Notes under the pieces: model-generated
What the model saw: only the letters and a program-made list of their open reading frames with translations
What the model was told of the DNA's origin: nothing
The model's database searches: none
Made by a program: the position numbers and the translations under genes
Virus record (IMG/VR): IMGVR_UViG_3300009093_000017
Location: 1 to 48,848 of that record
Direction: 5' to 3' (one strand)
DNA from: a virus
Length of the DNA: 48,848 nt
Part shown: positions 8,573-15,678 of the stretch, one piece after another
Position numbering within the stretch: the stretch's first letter is position 1
Layout: each line of letters opens with the position of its first letter

Positions 8573-8818
8573 ATGAAGTTTGAGATTCCCAAAGACTATC
8601 AGGCACCTGATGGCGTAAAAGAAGGAGAACCGTTTCAGGAGATGGCAACATTCTCGTTTGACGGCAAGCACATGACCCTTATCTCTATCGGAGAAGATGA
8701 AGCTCCAGTAGGGGAAGACGACGAAAAGAAGGAGATGAAAGAGTCCAAGAAGCCCAAGGGTGGAATTCAGGCAATCCGTGAACAGTTGAACGCAGGAGAC
8801 TCCGAAGGGGAGATGTAA
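8573..8818 (+). CDS. Small acidic/lysine-rich protein after capsid
   Basis: Product of 81 residues with a good AGGAGGG ribosome binding site. The N-terminal half looks like a small beta domain; residues 45-65 are a Glu/Asp/Lys-rich disordered stretch. No family recognised. It lies directly downstream of the capsid gene on the same transcript and may be a head accessory protein. Confidence 0.7.
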   Translation: MKFEIPKDYQAPDGVKEGEPFQEMATFSFDGKHMTLISIGEDEAPVGEDDEKKEMKESKKPKGGIQAIREQLNAGDSEGEM

Positions 8819-8824
8819 ACCCCG

Positions 8825-9520
8825 ATGCCTGCCAATGATTTCAAGATCTATATTAATCTCGACACCCTGACAGCAATTCAGGGAGTAGGGGTTTTAACGC
8901 CTGTAGACAGGCTATTCTTCGTCCGAGGTACTCAGCCTACCTTGGATATCGTTTTTCTTAACGGTGGAGTTACGCCGGTCCAGCTTCCAAATAACGGCAC
9001 TCTGGACATGCGGCTGGCAATCAAGCCACTTACAGGATTTGATTCGCAACCTTACGTTTATACGGAGGCATTTACTCAGCCTACGGGCATGGATACGGAT
9101 TATTTCGTTTCCCCTATTTTCGATTCTCCGCAGCTTTCTACGGATCTGGGTATCAATACGAACAACGTTTACGACAAGCAGTATGTGGATGGATGGCTTC
9201 AAATGTGGTGGGGAGTATTGGACGCTTATCCGAATAAAAACGTCTCTATCCTTGTTCGAATATTTAACGATGCAGTGCGGGGTACCGAGACAATACCTCC
9301 TCCAATCCCTCAGTACCCTCCGGCTGCGGATGTAGTCGCTGTAATTCAACAGGCTCTGCGGTGGGTTACTGCACCTGCAAACAGTTCGGATTTCAGCATG
9401 TTTCCCGGATCTGTGCATCCTACTCAGTACGAATGGGCAGCGATGGACAATCAGTACTTTTACAGCTTTAACTCGGCGACAGACACACAGTGGAGACGTT
9501 CTTGGAGGGCTATATTCTAA
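8825..9520 (+). CDS. Hypothetical virion protein
   Basis: Product of 231 residues, rich in Pro, Asn, Asp and aromatic residues, with the look of a beta-rich structural protein. It follows the capsid gene and precedes the tail fibre. The C-terminal sequence (QYFYSFNSATDTQWRRSW) is conserved-looking but unassigned. Confidence 0.65.
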   Translation: MPANDFKIYINLDTLTAIQGVGVLTPVDRLFFVRGTQPTLDIVFLNGGVTPVQLPNNGTLDMRLAIKPLTGFDSQPYVYTEAFTQPTGMDTDYFVSPIFDSPQLSTDLGINTNNVYDKQYVDGWLQMWWGVLDAYPNKNVSILVRIFNDAVRGTETIPPPIPQYPPAADVVAVIQQALRWVTAPANSSDFSMFPGSVHPTQYEWAAMDNQYFYSFNSATDTQWRRSWRAIF

Positions 9521-9534
9521 TCTAAGGACTTATT

Positions 9535-11547
9535 ATGGCAAACGGAGACATTCCATTTCTACAGGAAGAAAGCAGTGAATTCAGCGAGCTGAGGCTGCCT
9601 GCTGATGCGGCTACGTTTCGTGCAGCTCTTGGTGCTGGAACGGGATCTGTAACGAGCGTTGCTCTTACAATGCCTACAGGATTCAGTGTGGGAGGATCGC
9701 CAATTACCACGTCCGGAACCTTGGCTGTTACTACGGCTCTAAGTGGAATCATCAAGGGAACAGGATCAGGATTAACAACGGCTGTTTCAGGTACTGATTA
9801 TCTTCCAATTACCGGTGGAACTTCAGTTACAACTCTAGGAACCATTTCCGCTGGTACATGGCAGGGAACTCCTATTGCAACTACGTATGCAGGTCTGCCT
9901 ACAGGAGGAACATCAGGCCAGATCCTCAAGAAATCTTCGGCAACCAACTACGATACGGCATGGGTTGACCCCAGTACCGAGGCGCTGACCAGCGTAGGGC
10001 TGACTATGCCTACTGGATTCACAGTAACCGGATCACCTCTTACTTCCAACGGAACGCTTGCTGTTACGACTGCATTGAGCGGAATTATCACTGCAAATGG
10101 ATCCGCATTCAGTGCTATTACGCCCGGAACCGGAGTAACTTCAGCTCTTGCTCAGAACGTGACAGGATCAGGAGGAATTGTTCTTGGAACCTCTCCTACA
10201 ATTGTAACTCCAACAATTGCTGCCATTTCAAATCTGACAACGAACGGATTTGTAAAAACAAGTGCTGGAACTGGTACTCTGGTCATTGACACCAATACCT
10301 ACATTACAGGAAATCAGACGATTACTCTGAGCGGAGATGTTACGGGAAGCGGTGCAACAGCTATCTCTACAACTGTAGGAAAGATCAACGGAACTTCTCT
10401 TGCAGGGCTGGCAACAGGCATTCTAAAGAACACTACAGGAACCGGAGTTCCCTCTATTGCGGTTTCTGGAACTGACTATTTACCTATTACGGGTGGAACC
10501 AGTATTACGACGCTGGGAACCATTACAACCGGAACATGGAATGGAACGGTCATAGGATCTTCGTACGGAGGTGCTGGATCGGTATCCGGTGCACTTAAAG
10601 CCAATGGTTCAGGTGTCGTGTCTCAGGCTGCATCGACCGATCTTAGCAACAGCTCAAACATCCCTCTCCTGAACGCGAATAATGCATTCACCGGAAATAA
10701 TACAGTTACATCTTCATCAGGCGTTCCCCTAACACTTGTTAACACAGGAAGCGCGGCACTTGAGACATATTCAGACAATCAGCCGTTTGTTGCCAATTAT
10801 ACCGGGTTGGGAAGCTTTACGGGGGGAACCACTGTGACAGCCTGGTGGGCTAGTACGTCCGCTTCCCCAGGTTCTTATTCAGAGGTGTTCGATGTTATGA
10901 TCTCCCGGGGAGCGGGGGCTATTTCAGATGTTTATCTCTACTGTCGCAGCGGGGTGAATAATCTTTGGCTGACTCCCGGAGGAGGATCCCCGTCTGCCGG
11001 GTACATGCTCTCACAGTCACTTTTTGTTATTCCGTCTTCTGTGACTCTTTTTCTTGAAAGCGGTAATCTTAATTCCGACAGTGCCGCAATTAATATCCAA
11101 ACCGCTTCTTTCAACCTGACGGGCAAGACAACGAAGTATAATAACATTTCCACGGCCGGATGGGGAAGTCCTGCAATTTATGGTTATGGACGTTCATCGG
11201 CTCAGTCTGCTGCTGTTGCCAGCGTTGCTTCTTATACTGTAGGAGGTTCTGATGGAACATTCCTTGTGTCCGCAAACATTCTAGTTACCGCATCGGTTAC
11301 GAACAGTTTTACCTGTACCTGCACATATACGGATGAAGCAGGAAACTCCAGAACATTGACTCTTACCTTTTCAAACATTGGCGGAACACTTCTAAATACG
11401 ATCACGAATGTGACTGGAACCGGAGCATACGAAGGTGTTCCTCTTCATATTCGTGCCAAGGCTTCGACTTCTATTACTATTGCAACTACAGGCACGTTTA
11501 CTTCTGTCACTTATAATGTCGAGGGTGCAATTACTCAGATTGCATAA
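9535..11547 (+). CDS. Tail fibre/receptor-binding protein with Gly/Thr/Ser repeats
   Basis: Product of 670 residues. Residues 1-400 are low-complexity Thr/Gly/Ser beta repeats: LTMPTGF recurs at 44-50 and 156-162, TTALSGII follows each copy, and YLPITGGTS recurs at about 89 and 317. Such repeats build trimeric beta-helical phage fibres. The C-terminal 250 residues are non-repetitive and probably carry the receptor-binding or trimerising domain. An N-terminal 20-residue segment probably docks to the virion. Repeated segments make recombination or copy-number change likely. Confidence 0.8.
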   Translation: MANGDIPFLQEESSEFSELRLPADAATFRAALGAGTGSVTSVALTMPTGFSVGGSPITTSGTLAVTTALSGIIKGTGSGLTTAVSGTDYLPITGGTSVTTLGTISAGTWQGTPIATTYAGLPTGGTSGQILKKSSATNYDTAWVDPSTEALTSVGLTMPTGFTVTGSPLTSNGTLAVTTALSGIITANGSAFSAITPGTGVTSALAQNVTGSGGIVLGTSPTIVTPTIAAISNLTTNGFVKTSAGTGTLVIDTNTYITGNQTITLSGDVTGSGATAISTTVGKINGTSLAGLATGILKNTTGTGVPSIAVSGTDYLPITGGTSITTLGTITTGTWNGTVIGSSYGGAGSVSGALKANGSGVVSQAASTDLSNSSNIPLLNANNAFTGNNTVTSSSGVPLTLVNTGSAALETYSDNQPFVANYTGLGSFTGGTTVTAWWASTSASPGSYSEVFDVMISRGAGAISDVYLYCRSGVNNLWLTPGGGSPSAGYMLSQSLFVIPSSVTLFLESGNLNSDSAAINIQTASFNLTGKTTKYNNISTAGWGSPAIYGYGRSSAQSAAVASVASYTVGGSDGTFLVSANILVTASVTNSFTCTCTYTDEAGNSRTLTLTFSNIGGTLLNTITNVTGTGAYEGVPLHIRAKASTSITIATTGTFTSVTYNVEGAITQIA

Positions 11548-11548
11548 T

Positions 11549-11821
11549 ATGACTCATCCTTCAAAAATATCGGTAATTACAAGACAGACTTTAATTCCGA
11601 TAGGACTTCTTGGAATTATTGCATCCGGAATATGGGTAACTGCGTGGTCATATTTCGATATCAGTAACAGACTTCATAATGTGGAGGTTCAGATATCATC
11701 AAATAGATGGACCTATTACGAAATGTCGGATGCGTGGGAGGAAGTTCATACAAAAAATCCGGGATTTATTATTCCTGATTACGATAAAATACACAGAAAG
11801 TATCATCCCGGAAGTCCTTAA
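11549..11821 (+). CDS. Small single-pass membrane protein (lysis cassette)
   Basis: Product of 90 residues; the ATG at 11549 follows the tail fibre stop by 1 base. One hydrophobic segment lies at about 14-34, followed by a charged C-terminal domain. It could be an inner-membrane lysis accessory protein or a virion-linked membrane protein. No family recognised. Confidence 0.65.
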   Translation: MTHPSKISVITRQTLIPIGLLGIIASGIWVTAWSYFDISNRLHNVEVQISSNRWTYYEMSDAWEEVHTKNPGFIIPDYDKIHRKYHPGSP

Positions 11822-11860
11822 ATTCTGGACTGTAAATTAATTCCCTGATAAAACACCTGA

Positions 11861-12052
11861 ATGAATCCACAAGACGCACTTAATGTAATCTACGAAGCAT
11901 CCAAACGGGCAGCGCTGAATTTTCAGGATCATGTTGTCTGCTCTCAGGCATTCGAATATCTCAAGAAAGTTATTTCGGGAGATACTACTTGTCAGCCATG
12001 TTCTCTTGAATCTCCCAAGAAACGCGGACGCAAGCCCAAGGTAAAGATTTAA
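11861..12052 (+). CDS. Small hypothetical protein with basic tail
   Basis: Product of 63 residues, ending in KKRGRKPKVKI (an AT-hook-like GRKP element). It has CQPC at 44-47. No function assigned. It lies between two membrane-protein genes. Confidence 0.6.
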   Translation: MNPQDALNVIYEASKRAALNFQDHVVCSQAFEYLKKVISGDTTCQPCSLESPKKRGRKPKVKI

Positions 12053-12055
12053 TCG

Positions 12056-12394
12056 ATGCAACTCCCTCCGAATATCAAACAGGCGCTTGATCTGATATTT
12101 CAGATCGCTGTTGTGATAATCGGAATAGGGTTTACGGTTTTCTGGCTGTTCTCGGATCGGCACAATGACGACAGGTATGTACGTATTGTGGAATATCACC
12201 AGTATCAGCTCGATACCAACCAGAAGATTGAAGAGCTGAAGTCCGGGCTTGAAAAGAATGCAACGAGGGTAGAGGAAAAGCTGGAGAAGATTCAAGGGTA
12301 TATTCTGGATATTCTCTGGCGTATAGGAGGAGACAAGAATGAGAATCGCAATCACAGCAGTATTACTGCTCAGCGGGTGCCATCATATTGTTAA
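12056..12394 (+). CDS. Inner-membrane spanin candidate (Rz-like)
   Basis: Product of 112 residues: one N-terminal transmembrane segment (about 13-33), then a periplasmic amphipathic/coiled-coil region (about 36-90). This is the topology of i-spanins, which span the periplasm and, with an outer-membrane lipoprotein, fuse the membranes in the last step of Gram-negative lysis. A lipoprotein gene starts inside it in another frame (12339), the classical Rz/Rz1 arrangement. Sequence similarity to Rz is not evident; the call rests on topology and nesting. Confidence 0.65.
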   Translation: MQLPPNIKQALDLIFQIAVVIIGIGFTVFWLFSDRHNDDRYVRIVEYHQYQLDTNQKIEELKSGLEKNATRVEEKLEKIQGYILDILWRIGGDKNENRNHSSITAQRVPSYC

Positions 12395-12506
12395 CGATAA
12401 ATCTCCTACTGTATCTACCGCTCAGGTAGGTCAGGATCTCACGCATATCCGAAGCGAGGCCCAGTATATCGACTACAAGGCTACGCTGCTGAAGGAGGGA
12501 AGGTAA
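12339..12506 (+). CDS. Outer-membrane lipoprotein, o-spanin candidate (Rz1-like), overlapping
   Basis: Product of 55 residues in a different frame from the i-spanin candidate, overlapping its last 56 bases. The N-terminus MRIAITAVLLLSGC is a signal peptide with a lipobox (LSG|C, Cys14); the mature part is about 42 residues. A GGAGG ribosome binding site (12326-12330) precedes the ATG. The stop overlaps the next ATG (TAATG). A palindrome site at 12385-12400 falls inside it and reads IVND. Confidence 0.75.
   Translation: MRIAITAVLLLSGCHHIVNDKSPTVSTAQVGQDLTHIRSEAQYIDYKATLLKEGR
12385..12400. promoter_or_regulatory. Dispersed palindrome (14/16)
   Basis: ATATTGTTAACGATAA; mismatches at positions 1 and 5 only. 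It lies in the overlap between the spanin genes. Confidence 0.7.
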
Positions 12507-12967
12507 TGAAGACTCTAGGTATTCTTTTACTCGTGATGGGAACAGCGAGTGCCTCGCTTACTCCCAGACAGGCTCAGGAAATTGAGAATATCCGAAAGCA
12601 TGCTGCAATCCTTCAAGACCAGGTTACCCAAGCAGAGACGCATGTTGCAGAGGTCCAGAAGCAGGCAGACGATCTCAAGACTTGGGGACTTGCTCAGTAC
12701 GATCAGGTTCAAAAAGATCAGGTAAAAATTGTGAAAATCACGGCCATTGCCAAGAAGAACGGTCAGGAAAGAGATGTTTTTGTTGTGCTTTTTGCTCTTA
12801 TTGGAGCTGCATTTACCGTGGTAGCCCTAGTTCCTACGATGAACAAGCTCCTTAATCTTCAGTTCCCGTGGACCGCAGTGGCTCCAATTGGGCTATTTAT
12901 AGCGCTGTTTGGAGCTTATTTCGGAGTGGTCCGACTCATTCTCTCAAAGATTGTAGCCGTGTTATGA
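12506..12967 (+). CDS. Membrane protein with signal peptide, coiled coil and two membrane segments
   Basis: Product of 153 residues. Signal-peptide-like start (cleavage probably near residue 17, ASAS), a charged coiled coil at about 20-85, and two hydrophobic segments at about 90-112 and 120-150. Position between spanins and lysozyme makes a holin or holin regulator plausible. No named family is visible. Confidence 0.65.
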   Translation: MKTLGILLLVMGTASASLTPRQAQEIENIRKHAAILQDQVTQAETHVAEVQKQADDLKTWGLAQYDQVQKDQVKIVKITAIAKKNGQERDVFVVLFALIGAAFTVVALVPTMNKLLNLQFPWTAVAPIGLFIALFGAYFGVVRLILSKIVAVL

Positions 12968-13284
12968 AGAAGTTTCTTGAGCACCTTCTGTACTGGAAAG
13001 AGAGCTATGTGCTTCCTTTTATCGTTTTATGTGTACTCATCCTGTCTATCCACTTCGTAGGATACCTGACGGGAAGGCCGGTCGTGGAGGATCCGAATGC
13101 AATCGTAGGTTTCCTTCTGAACTGTGTAGGTATGGTAATAGCTATCTCGCTGACAGGATTCGCGCAGAACGCTCTATTCGGGTATAGAAGCAACGGAAAG
13201 GCACCGAAGATATGGGACGACGTTTACGACGCTGTAGTTACCTTCTTGCTGCTCTTTCTCTTTACGTACCGTCTGTTTCACTAG
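12964..13284 (+). CDS. Holin-like membrane protein
   Basis: Product of 106 residues with three hydrophobic segments (about 15-36, 48-68 and 88-105), a size and topology compatible with a class I holin. The start ATG overlaps the preceding stop (ATGA). Its last 73 bases overlap the start of the lysozyme gene. The 12506 protein is an equally possible holin. Confidence 0.6.
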   Translation: MKKFLEHLLYWKESYVLPFIVLCVLILSIHFVGYLTGRPVVEDPNAIVGFLLNCVGMVIAISLTGFAQNALFGYRSNGKAPKIWDDVYDAVVTFLLLFLFTYRLFH

Positions 13285-13910
13285 GACAGCTCGTTCGGGT
13301 AATCAGGGAACCTCCTTTCTCGCAGAAGGGGTTTAACCTGATTGTAGATTCAGAGACAGGAGGAAAGTCAGATTACGATACTCACCCTGAATGGCCAGGA
13401 GGACAGAGCGGTACAACGATCGCGATAGGATACGACTGCGGGTATACAGCGAAGAGTGTCATTCTCTCAGACTGGGAGAAGCTTTCGAATAACTGGAACG
13501 TACCCCTTTCGAATACGTCAGGAATAACTGGACAGAGAGCACAACCCCTCGCAAGGAGTCTGAGGTATATCGGTGTACCTTGGGAGTACGCGCAGGAGGT
13601 CTTCTACAGCGTCGACATTCCCCGCTATTACGCTCTTATGTGCCGAACCTATCCCGGAGCAGACAAGCTATGTACAAACGCACAGTGGGCAATCCTGAGC
13701 GTTATTTACAACAGAGGTTCAAACCTCATCGGACCAAGCCGTACCGAGATGCAGGCTATAGGTACTCTTGTTCTGAAGAAGGACTATGCCGGGATAGCCC
13801 ATCAGATACGGAGTATGAAGAGACTTTGGGTCGGGAAAAGGTTAGACGGCCTGATTTCTCGTCGGGAAGAAGAAGCCTTACTGGTGGAGAGCTGCAAGGA
13901 GAATCAATAG
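13212..13910 (+). CDS. Secreted lysozyme-type endolysin (GH24-like)
   Basis: Product of 232 residues. An N-terminal basic/hydrophobic segment (MGRRLRRCSYLLAALSLYV...) acts as signal peptide or signal-arrest-release anchor and is encoded in the overlap with the holin-like gene. The catalytic region contains FNLIVDSETGG (Glu48), a nearby Asp, and TTIAIGYDCGY, the E-D-T pattern of T4-type lysozymes, plus QWAILSVIYNRG. It would cleave peptidoglycan after export or membrane release. Family assignment is by motif pattern. Confidence 0.8.
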   Translation: MGRRLRRCSYLLAALSLYVPSVSLGQLVRVIREPPFSQKGFNLIVDSETGGKSDYDTHPEWPGGQSGTTIAIGYDCGYTAKSVILSDWEKLSNNWNVPLSNTSGITGQRAQPLARSLRYIGVPWEYAQEVFYSVDIPRYYALMCRTYPGADKLCTNAQWAILSVIYNRGSNLIGPSRTEMQAIGTLVLKKDYAGIAHQIRSMKRLWVGKRLDGLISRREEEALLVESCKENQ

Positions 13911-13953
13911 GGTTAAGAATGCTTACGCTTTCAAAATCTACGTAGATGTCCAT

Positions 13954-14301
13954 CTAATCGAAGATAAAGAGGTTTCTTGGATCCGTAACAACAATCTCAG
14001 GCTTTCCGAGGTACATTTCAACAATCCCGACAACAACGACGTGCTTGTCTTGAAAGGCTGACAGGTTATCCCATTTCTTGACGTCCCGAGGCAGAATAGC
14101 AGCGGTAAACTCCTGACGAGGGTACTTGCCTCCGAAGTTCAGGTAAACTGCATGTCGTGTAGAATCTACAACCTCTACGCATGTACCCTCTACTCGTACC
14201 GTATTCCCCAGATTCATCCCTGCCTGTTCCGGTGTAATCTTAGGCATCTGTCCGTACAGAGCGGTTAAGGAGAGAAAAAGAAACAAGAGTGCTTTCTTCA
14301 T
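13954..14301 (-). CDS. Secreted OB-fold protein
   Basis: Product of 115 residues. A clear signal peptide (MKKALLFLFLSLTALYGQ) is followed by an OB-fold-like domain: TVRVEGTCVEV, YLNFGGKYP, FTAAILP, KHVVVVGIVEMYLGKPEIVV. Such domains occur in secreted bacterial proteins (YhcR-type OB folds) that bind nucleic acid or oligosaccharide. It converges with the lysozyme gene. An exported protein at this place may act on the envelope, for example in superinfection exclusion; that is inference. Its own promoter is not obvious in the upstream bases. Confidence 0.7.
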   Translation of the reverse strand: MKKALLFLFLSLTALYGQMPKITPEQAGMNLGNTVRVEGTCVEVVDSTRHAVYLNFGGKYPRQEFTAAILPRDVKKWDNLSAFQDKHVVVVGIVEMYLGKPEIVVTDPRNLFIFD

Positions 14302-14339
14302 GCTTAAATCGTAATTGTTCCGTACCGTACTTTCAAGGA

Positions 14340-14368
14340 TTGACTTTTATCGTTAACGGTAATATCCT
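14340..14368 (+). promoter_or_regulatory. Sigma-70-like promoter with embedded operator
   Basis: -35 TTGACT (14340-14345), 17-base spacer, -10 TATCCT (14363-14368). The spacer contains exactly one palindrome copy, TTATCGTTAACGGTAA (14347-14362). A protein bound there would block RNA polymerase. It reads into the non-coding locus on the + strand, with a start expected near 14375. Confidence 0.75.
14347..14362. promoter_or_regulatory. Dispersed palindrome (15/16), operator position
   Basis: TTATCGTTAACGGTAA, the only copy that sits in a recognisable promoter spacer. Confidence 0.85.
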
Positions 14369-14374
14369 ACACTT

Positions 14375-14479
14375 GAATTCAAGAGAACTGTGTAACCTTT
14401 CGCTGCGGGGTACCTTTTCGAACCCTCTCTTTTAACCGAAGGTTCTTTAACCGTACGTTAGAGGAGAGGGTAACTTTTT
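14375..14479 (+). ncRNA. Candidate small RNA with terminator
   Basis: From the start predicted by the promoter to a T run at 14475-14479 is about 105 nt. The 3' part has an outer stem ACCCTCTC (14422-14429) / GAGAGGGT (14464-14471) enclosing two small hairpins (AACC-GAA-GGTT and TAAC...GTTA), a three-way-junction shape, then TTTTT. No coding frame is visible. It may be a regulatory RNA or an attenuator for longer transcripts. Confidence 0.4.
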
Positions 14480-14891
14480 GTACTCAGTTATATCCATTTA
14501 TATCTCATTTAGAGTATATTTCGTTATACAACTAAAGCCAAAAGAATAAACCAAAGAGGGAAAGCAAAGAACCCCCCTCTACCACCGAAAAAAAGCGTAA
14601 AAAAGAAAGAAAAAGAAAACTTCAGCTCTGAGTTCAAGCCGTTGTGCGCTACTACAACTAAAGCGGGATTTCACACACTTTCGTGTATTAAGCAGCCGTT
14701 CCATTTAAGGAGGGGCTATTCATCCTGCGGTGGCTGTCCCTACTGCTCTGCTTTCTCAGTCATCGCCTGAATTCAGAACTGCGTGTTTTCCTTTTCTGAC
14801 CAGAGGGGGTACCAGCACTGTCTCGCCGCCCCTGCTATTGCCTGCGATCCCGACACAATCTCGATCTATCCGGCTCAGTTCGCAGGCAAAG
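14480..14891 (+). other. Non-coding region, possibly a longer structured RNA
   Basis: No convincing gene. It holds an AT-rich stretch (about 14490-14530), a purine-rich stretch (14540-14630), AGAGGG/CCCTCT arms (14555-14560, 14575-14580) that could compete with the upstream terminator arms, a 12-base direct repeat TACAACTAAAGC (14527-14538 and 14653-14664), and a perfect 10-bp stem TTGCCTGCGA/TCGCAGGCAA (14838-14847, 14880-14889). The G+C-richer 14640-14890 part differs from neighbouring genes. Confidence 0.35.
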
Positions 14892-14927
14892 AAAAACCCG
14901 CCTATGCGTCGACACAAGCGGGCTTTT
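14892..14927. terminator. Bidirectional terminator
   Basis: Arms CCCGC (14897-14901) and GCGGG (14918-14922), flanked by an A run on the left and TTTT on the right, so it can end transcripts from both sides: the + strand RNA locus and the - strand tRNA/resolvase operon. Confidence 0.7.
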
Positions 14928-15023
14928 CGATTTTATTTGGACGGAAAGCTTACTTCGTAAATGTCGACGCAATTACGAACAAGTGTGAGAATATCAAAAT
15001 TTGAACTTCCGTCAAATAAAAAG

Positions 15024-15097
15024 AGCCTCGGGTGAGATTTGAACTCACGGCCTGTAGATTACAAATCCACCGCTCTGCCAACTGAGCTACCGAAGGC
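15024..15097 (-). tRNA. tRNA-Thr (TGT)
   Basis: A complete cloverleaf can be drawn: acceptor GCCTTCG/CCGAGGC with one C-C mismatch, D arm GCTC...GAGC, anticodon stem GTGGA/TCTAC with loop TTTGTAA, T arm GTGAG-TTCAAAT-CTCAC. CCA is not encoded. It lies 6 bases from the tRNA-Gly gene in the same direction. Confidence 0.9.
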
Positions 15098-15103
15098 AAA
15101 AGG

Positions 15104-15174
15104 TACGGGTAGAGAGAATCGAACTCCCAAGAGATGTTTGGAAGACACCCATTTTACCGTTAAATTATACCCGC
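15104..15174 (-). tRNA. tRNA-Gly (TCC)
   Basis: Acceptor GCGGGTA/TACCCGT, anticodon stem GGTGT/ACATC with loop CTTCCAA, T arm GGGAG-TTCGATT-CTCTC. CCA is not encoded. The 5' end overlaps the last 15 bases of the resolvase gene, so both come from one - strand transcript that must be processed. Confidence 0.9.
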
Positions 15175-15678
15175 ATGAGATGAAAGTTTATCTGATTTAT
15201 TACTAGAATCCAGATTTAAAGTGTCTTCTGTATATAGGGCAACTGCCAGAGCCGCCCATCCGTGTGATTTAATGCAGTAAAGGGGTCCAGGGGCGTTTTT
15301 AAGCCCTTTGGCGACACCTTTACCCCCAAAACGGTCCAGGATAGCCTGACGGATGTTTGTATCCTTTGCCCTAGGGGTATTGCAGAAGTGCAGCTTTACG
15401 TCCTTTCGATAGACCAGCTCAGGCCTATTGTCGTGAGCATACATGCTCCACTGAAAGAATCTTCCTGCCCAGAAACAGGTTTCGAAGACTTCTCGGCCTA
15501 CCGCCATACCGTATGAAGCGATCATCTCGATGGCCAGAATATCGTAGGTAGTGCAATGCACCCTATCCAAGACATCCTCGTTAGTCTCGATCACACATTT
15601 ACGAACTCCTCCGTTGTCCTTATCCCATACGATAAAAGCGGACTGGGTGGTTCCGGGGTCAATAGCAGCGATTCTCAC
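15160..15678 (-). CDS. RuvC-like Holliday junction resolvase
   Basis: Product of 172 residues, GTG start overlapping the previous stop. RNase H-like motifs: MRIAAIDPGTTQSAFIVWD at the N-terminus (Asp7), DILAIEMIASYG near residue 50 (Glu), and a C-terminal SHGWAALAVALY where canonical RuvC has an acidic motif. It would resolve branched DNA before packaging. The last 15 bases overlap the tRNA-Gly gene. A 14/16 palindrome copy is at 15620-15635. Confidence 0.75.
   Translation of the reverse strand: MRIAAIDPGTTQSAFIVWDKDNGGVRKCVIETNEDVLDRVHCTTYDILAIEMIASYGMAVGREVFETCFWAGRFFQWSMYAHDNRPELVYRKDVKLHFCNTPRAKDTNIRQAILDRFGGKGVAKGLKNAPGPLYCIKSHGWAALAVALYTEDTLNLDSSNKSDKLSSHAGII
15620..15635. promoter_or_regulatory. 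Dispersed palindrome (14/16)
   Basis: TTATCCCATACGATAA, mismatched at the two bases left of centre. Inside the resolvase gene, 161 bp from the perfect copy at 15796. Confidence 0.5.

Noticed and set aside
14730-15004. Two overlapping open frames (GTG starts at 14730 and 14783) in the non-coding locus
   Set aside because: No well-spaced ribosome binding site, odd composition, and the DNA holds a perfect stem and a bidirectional terminator within both frames.
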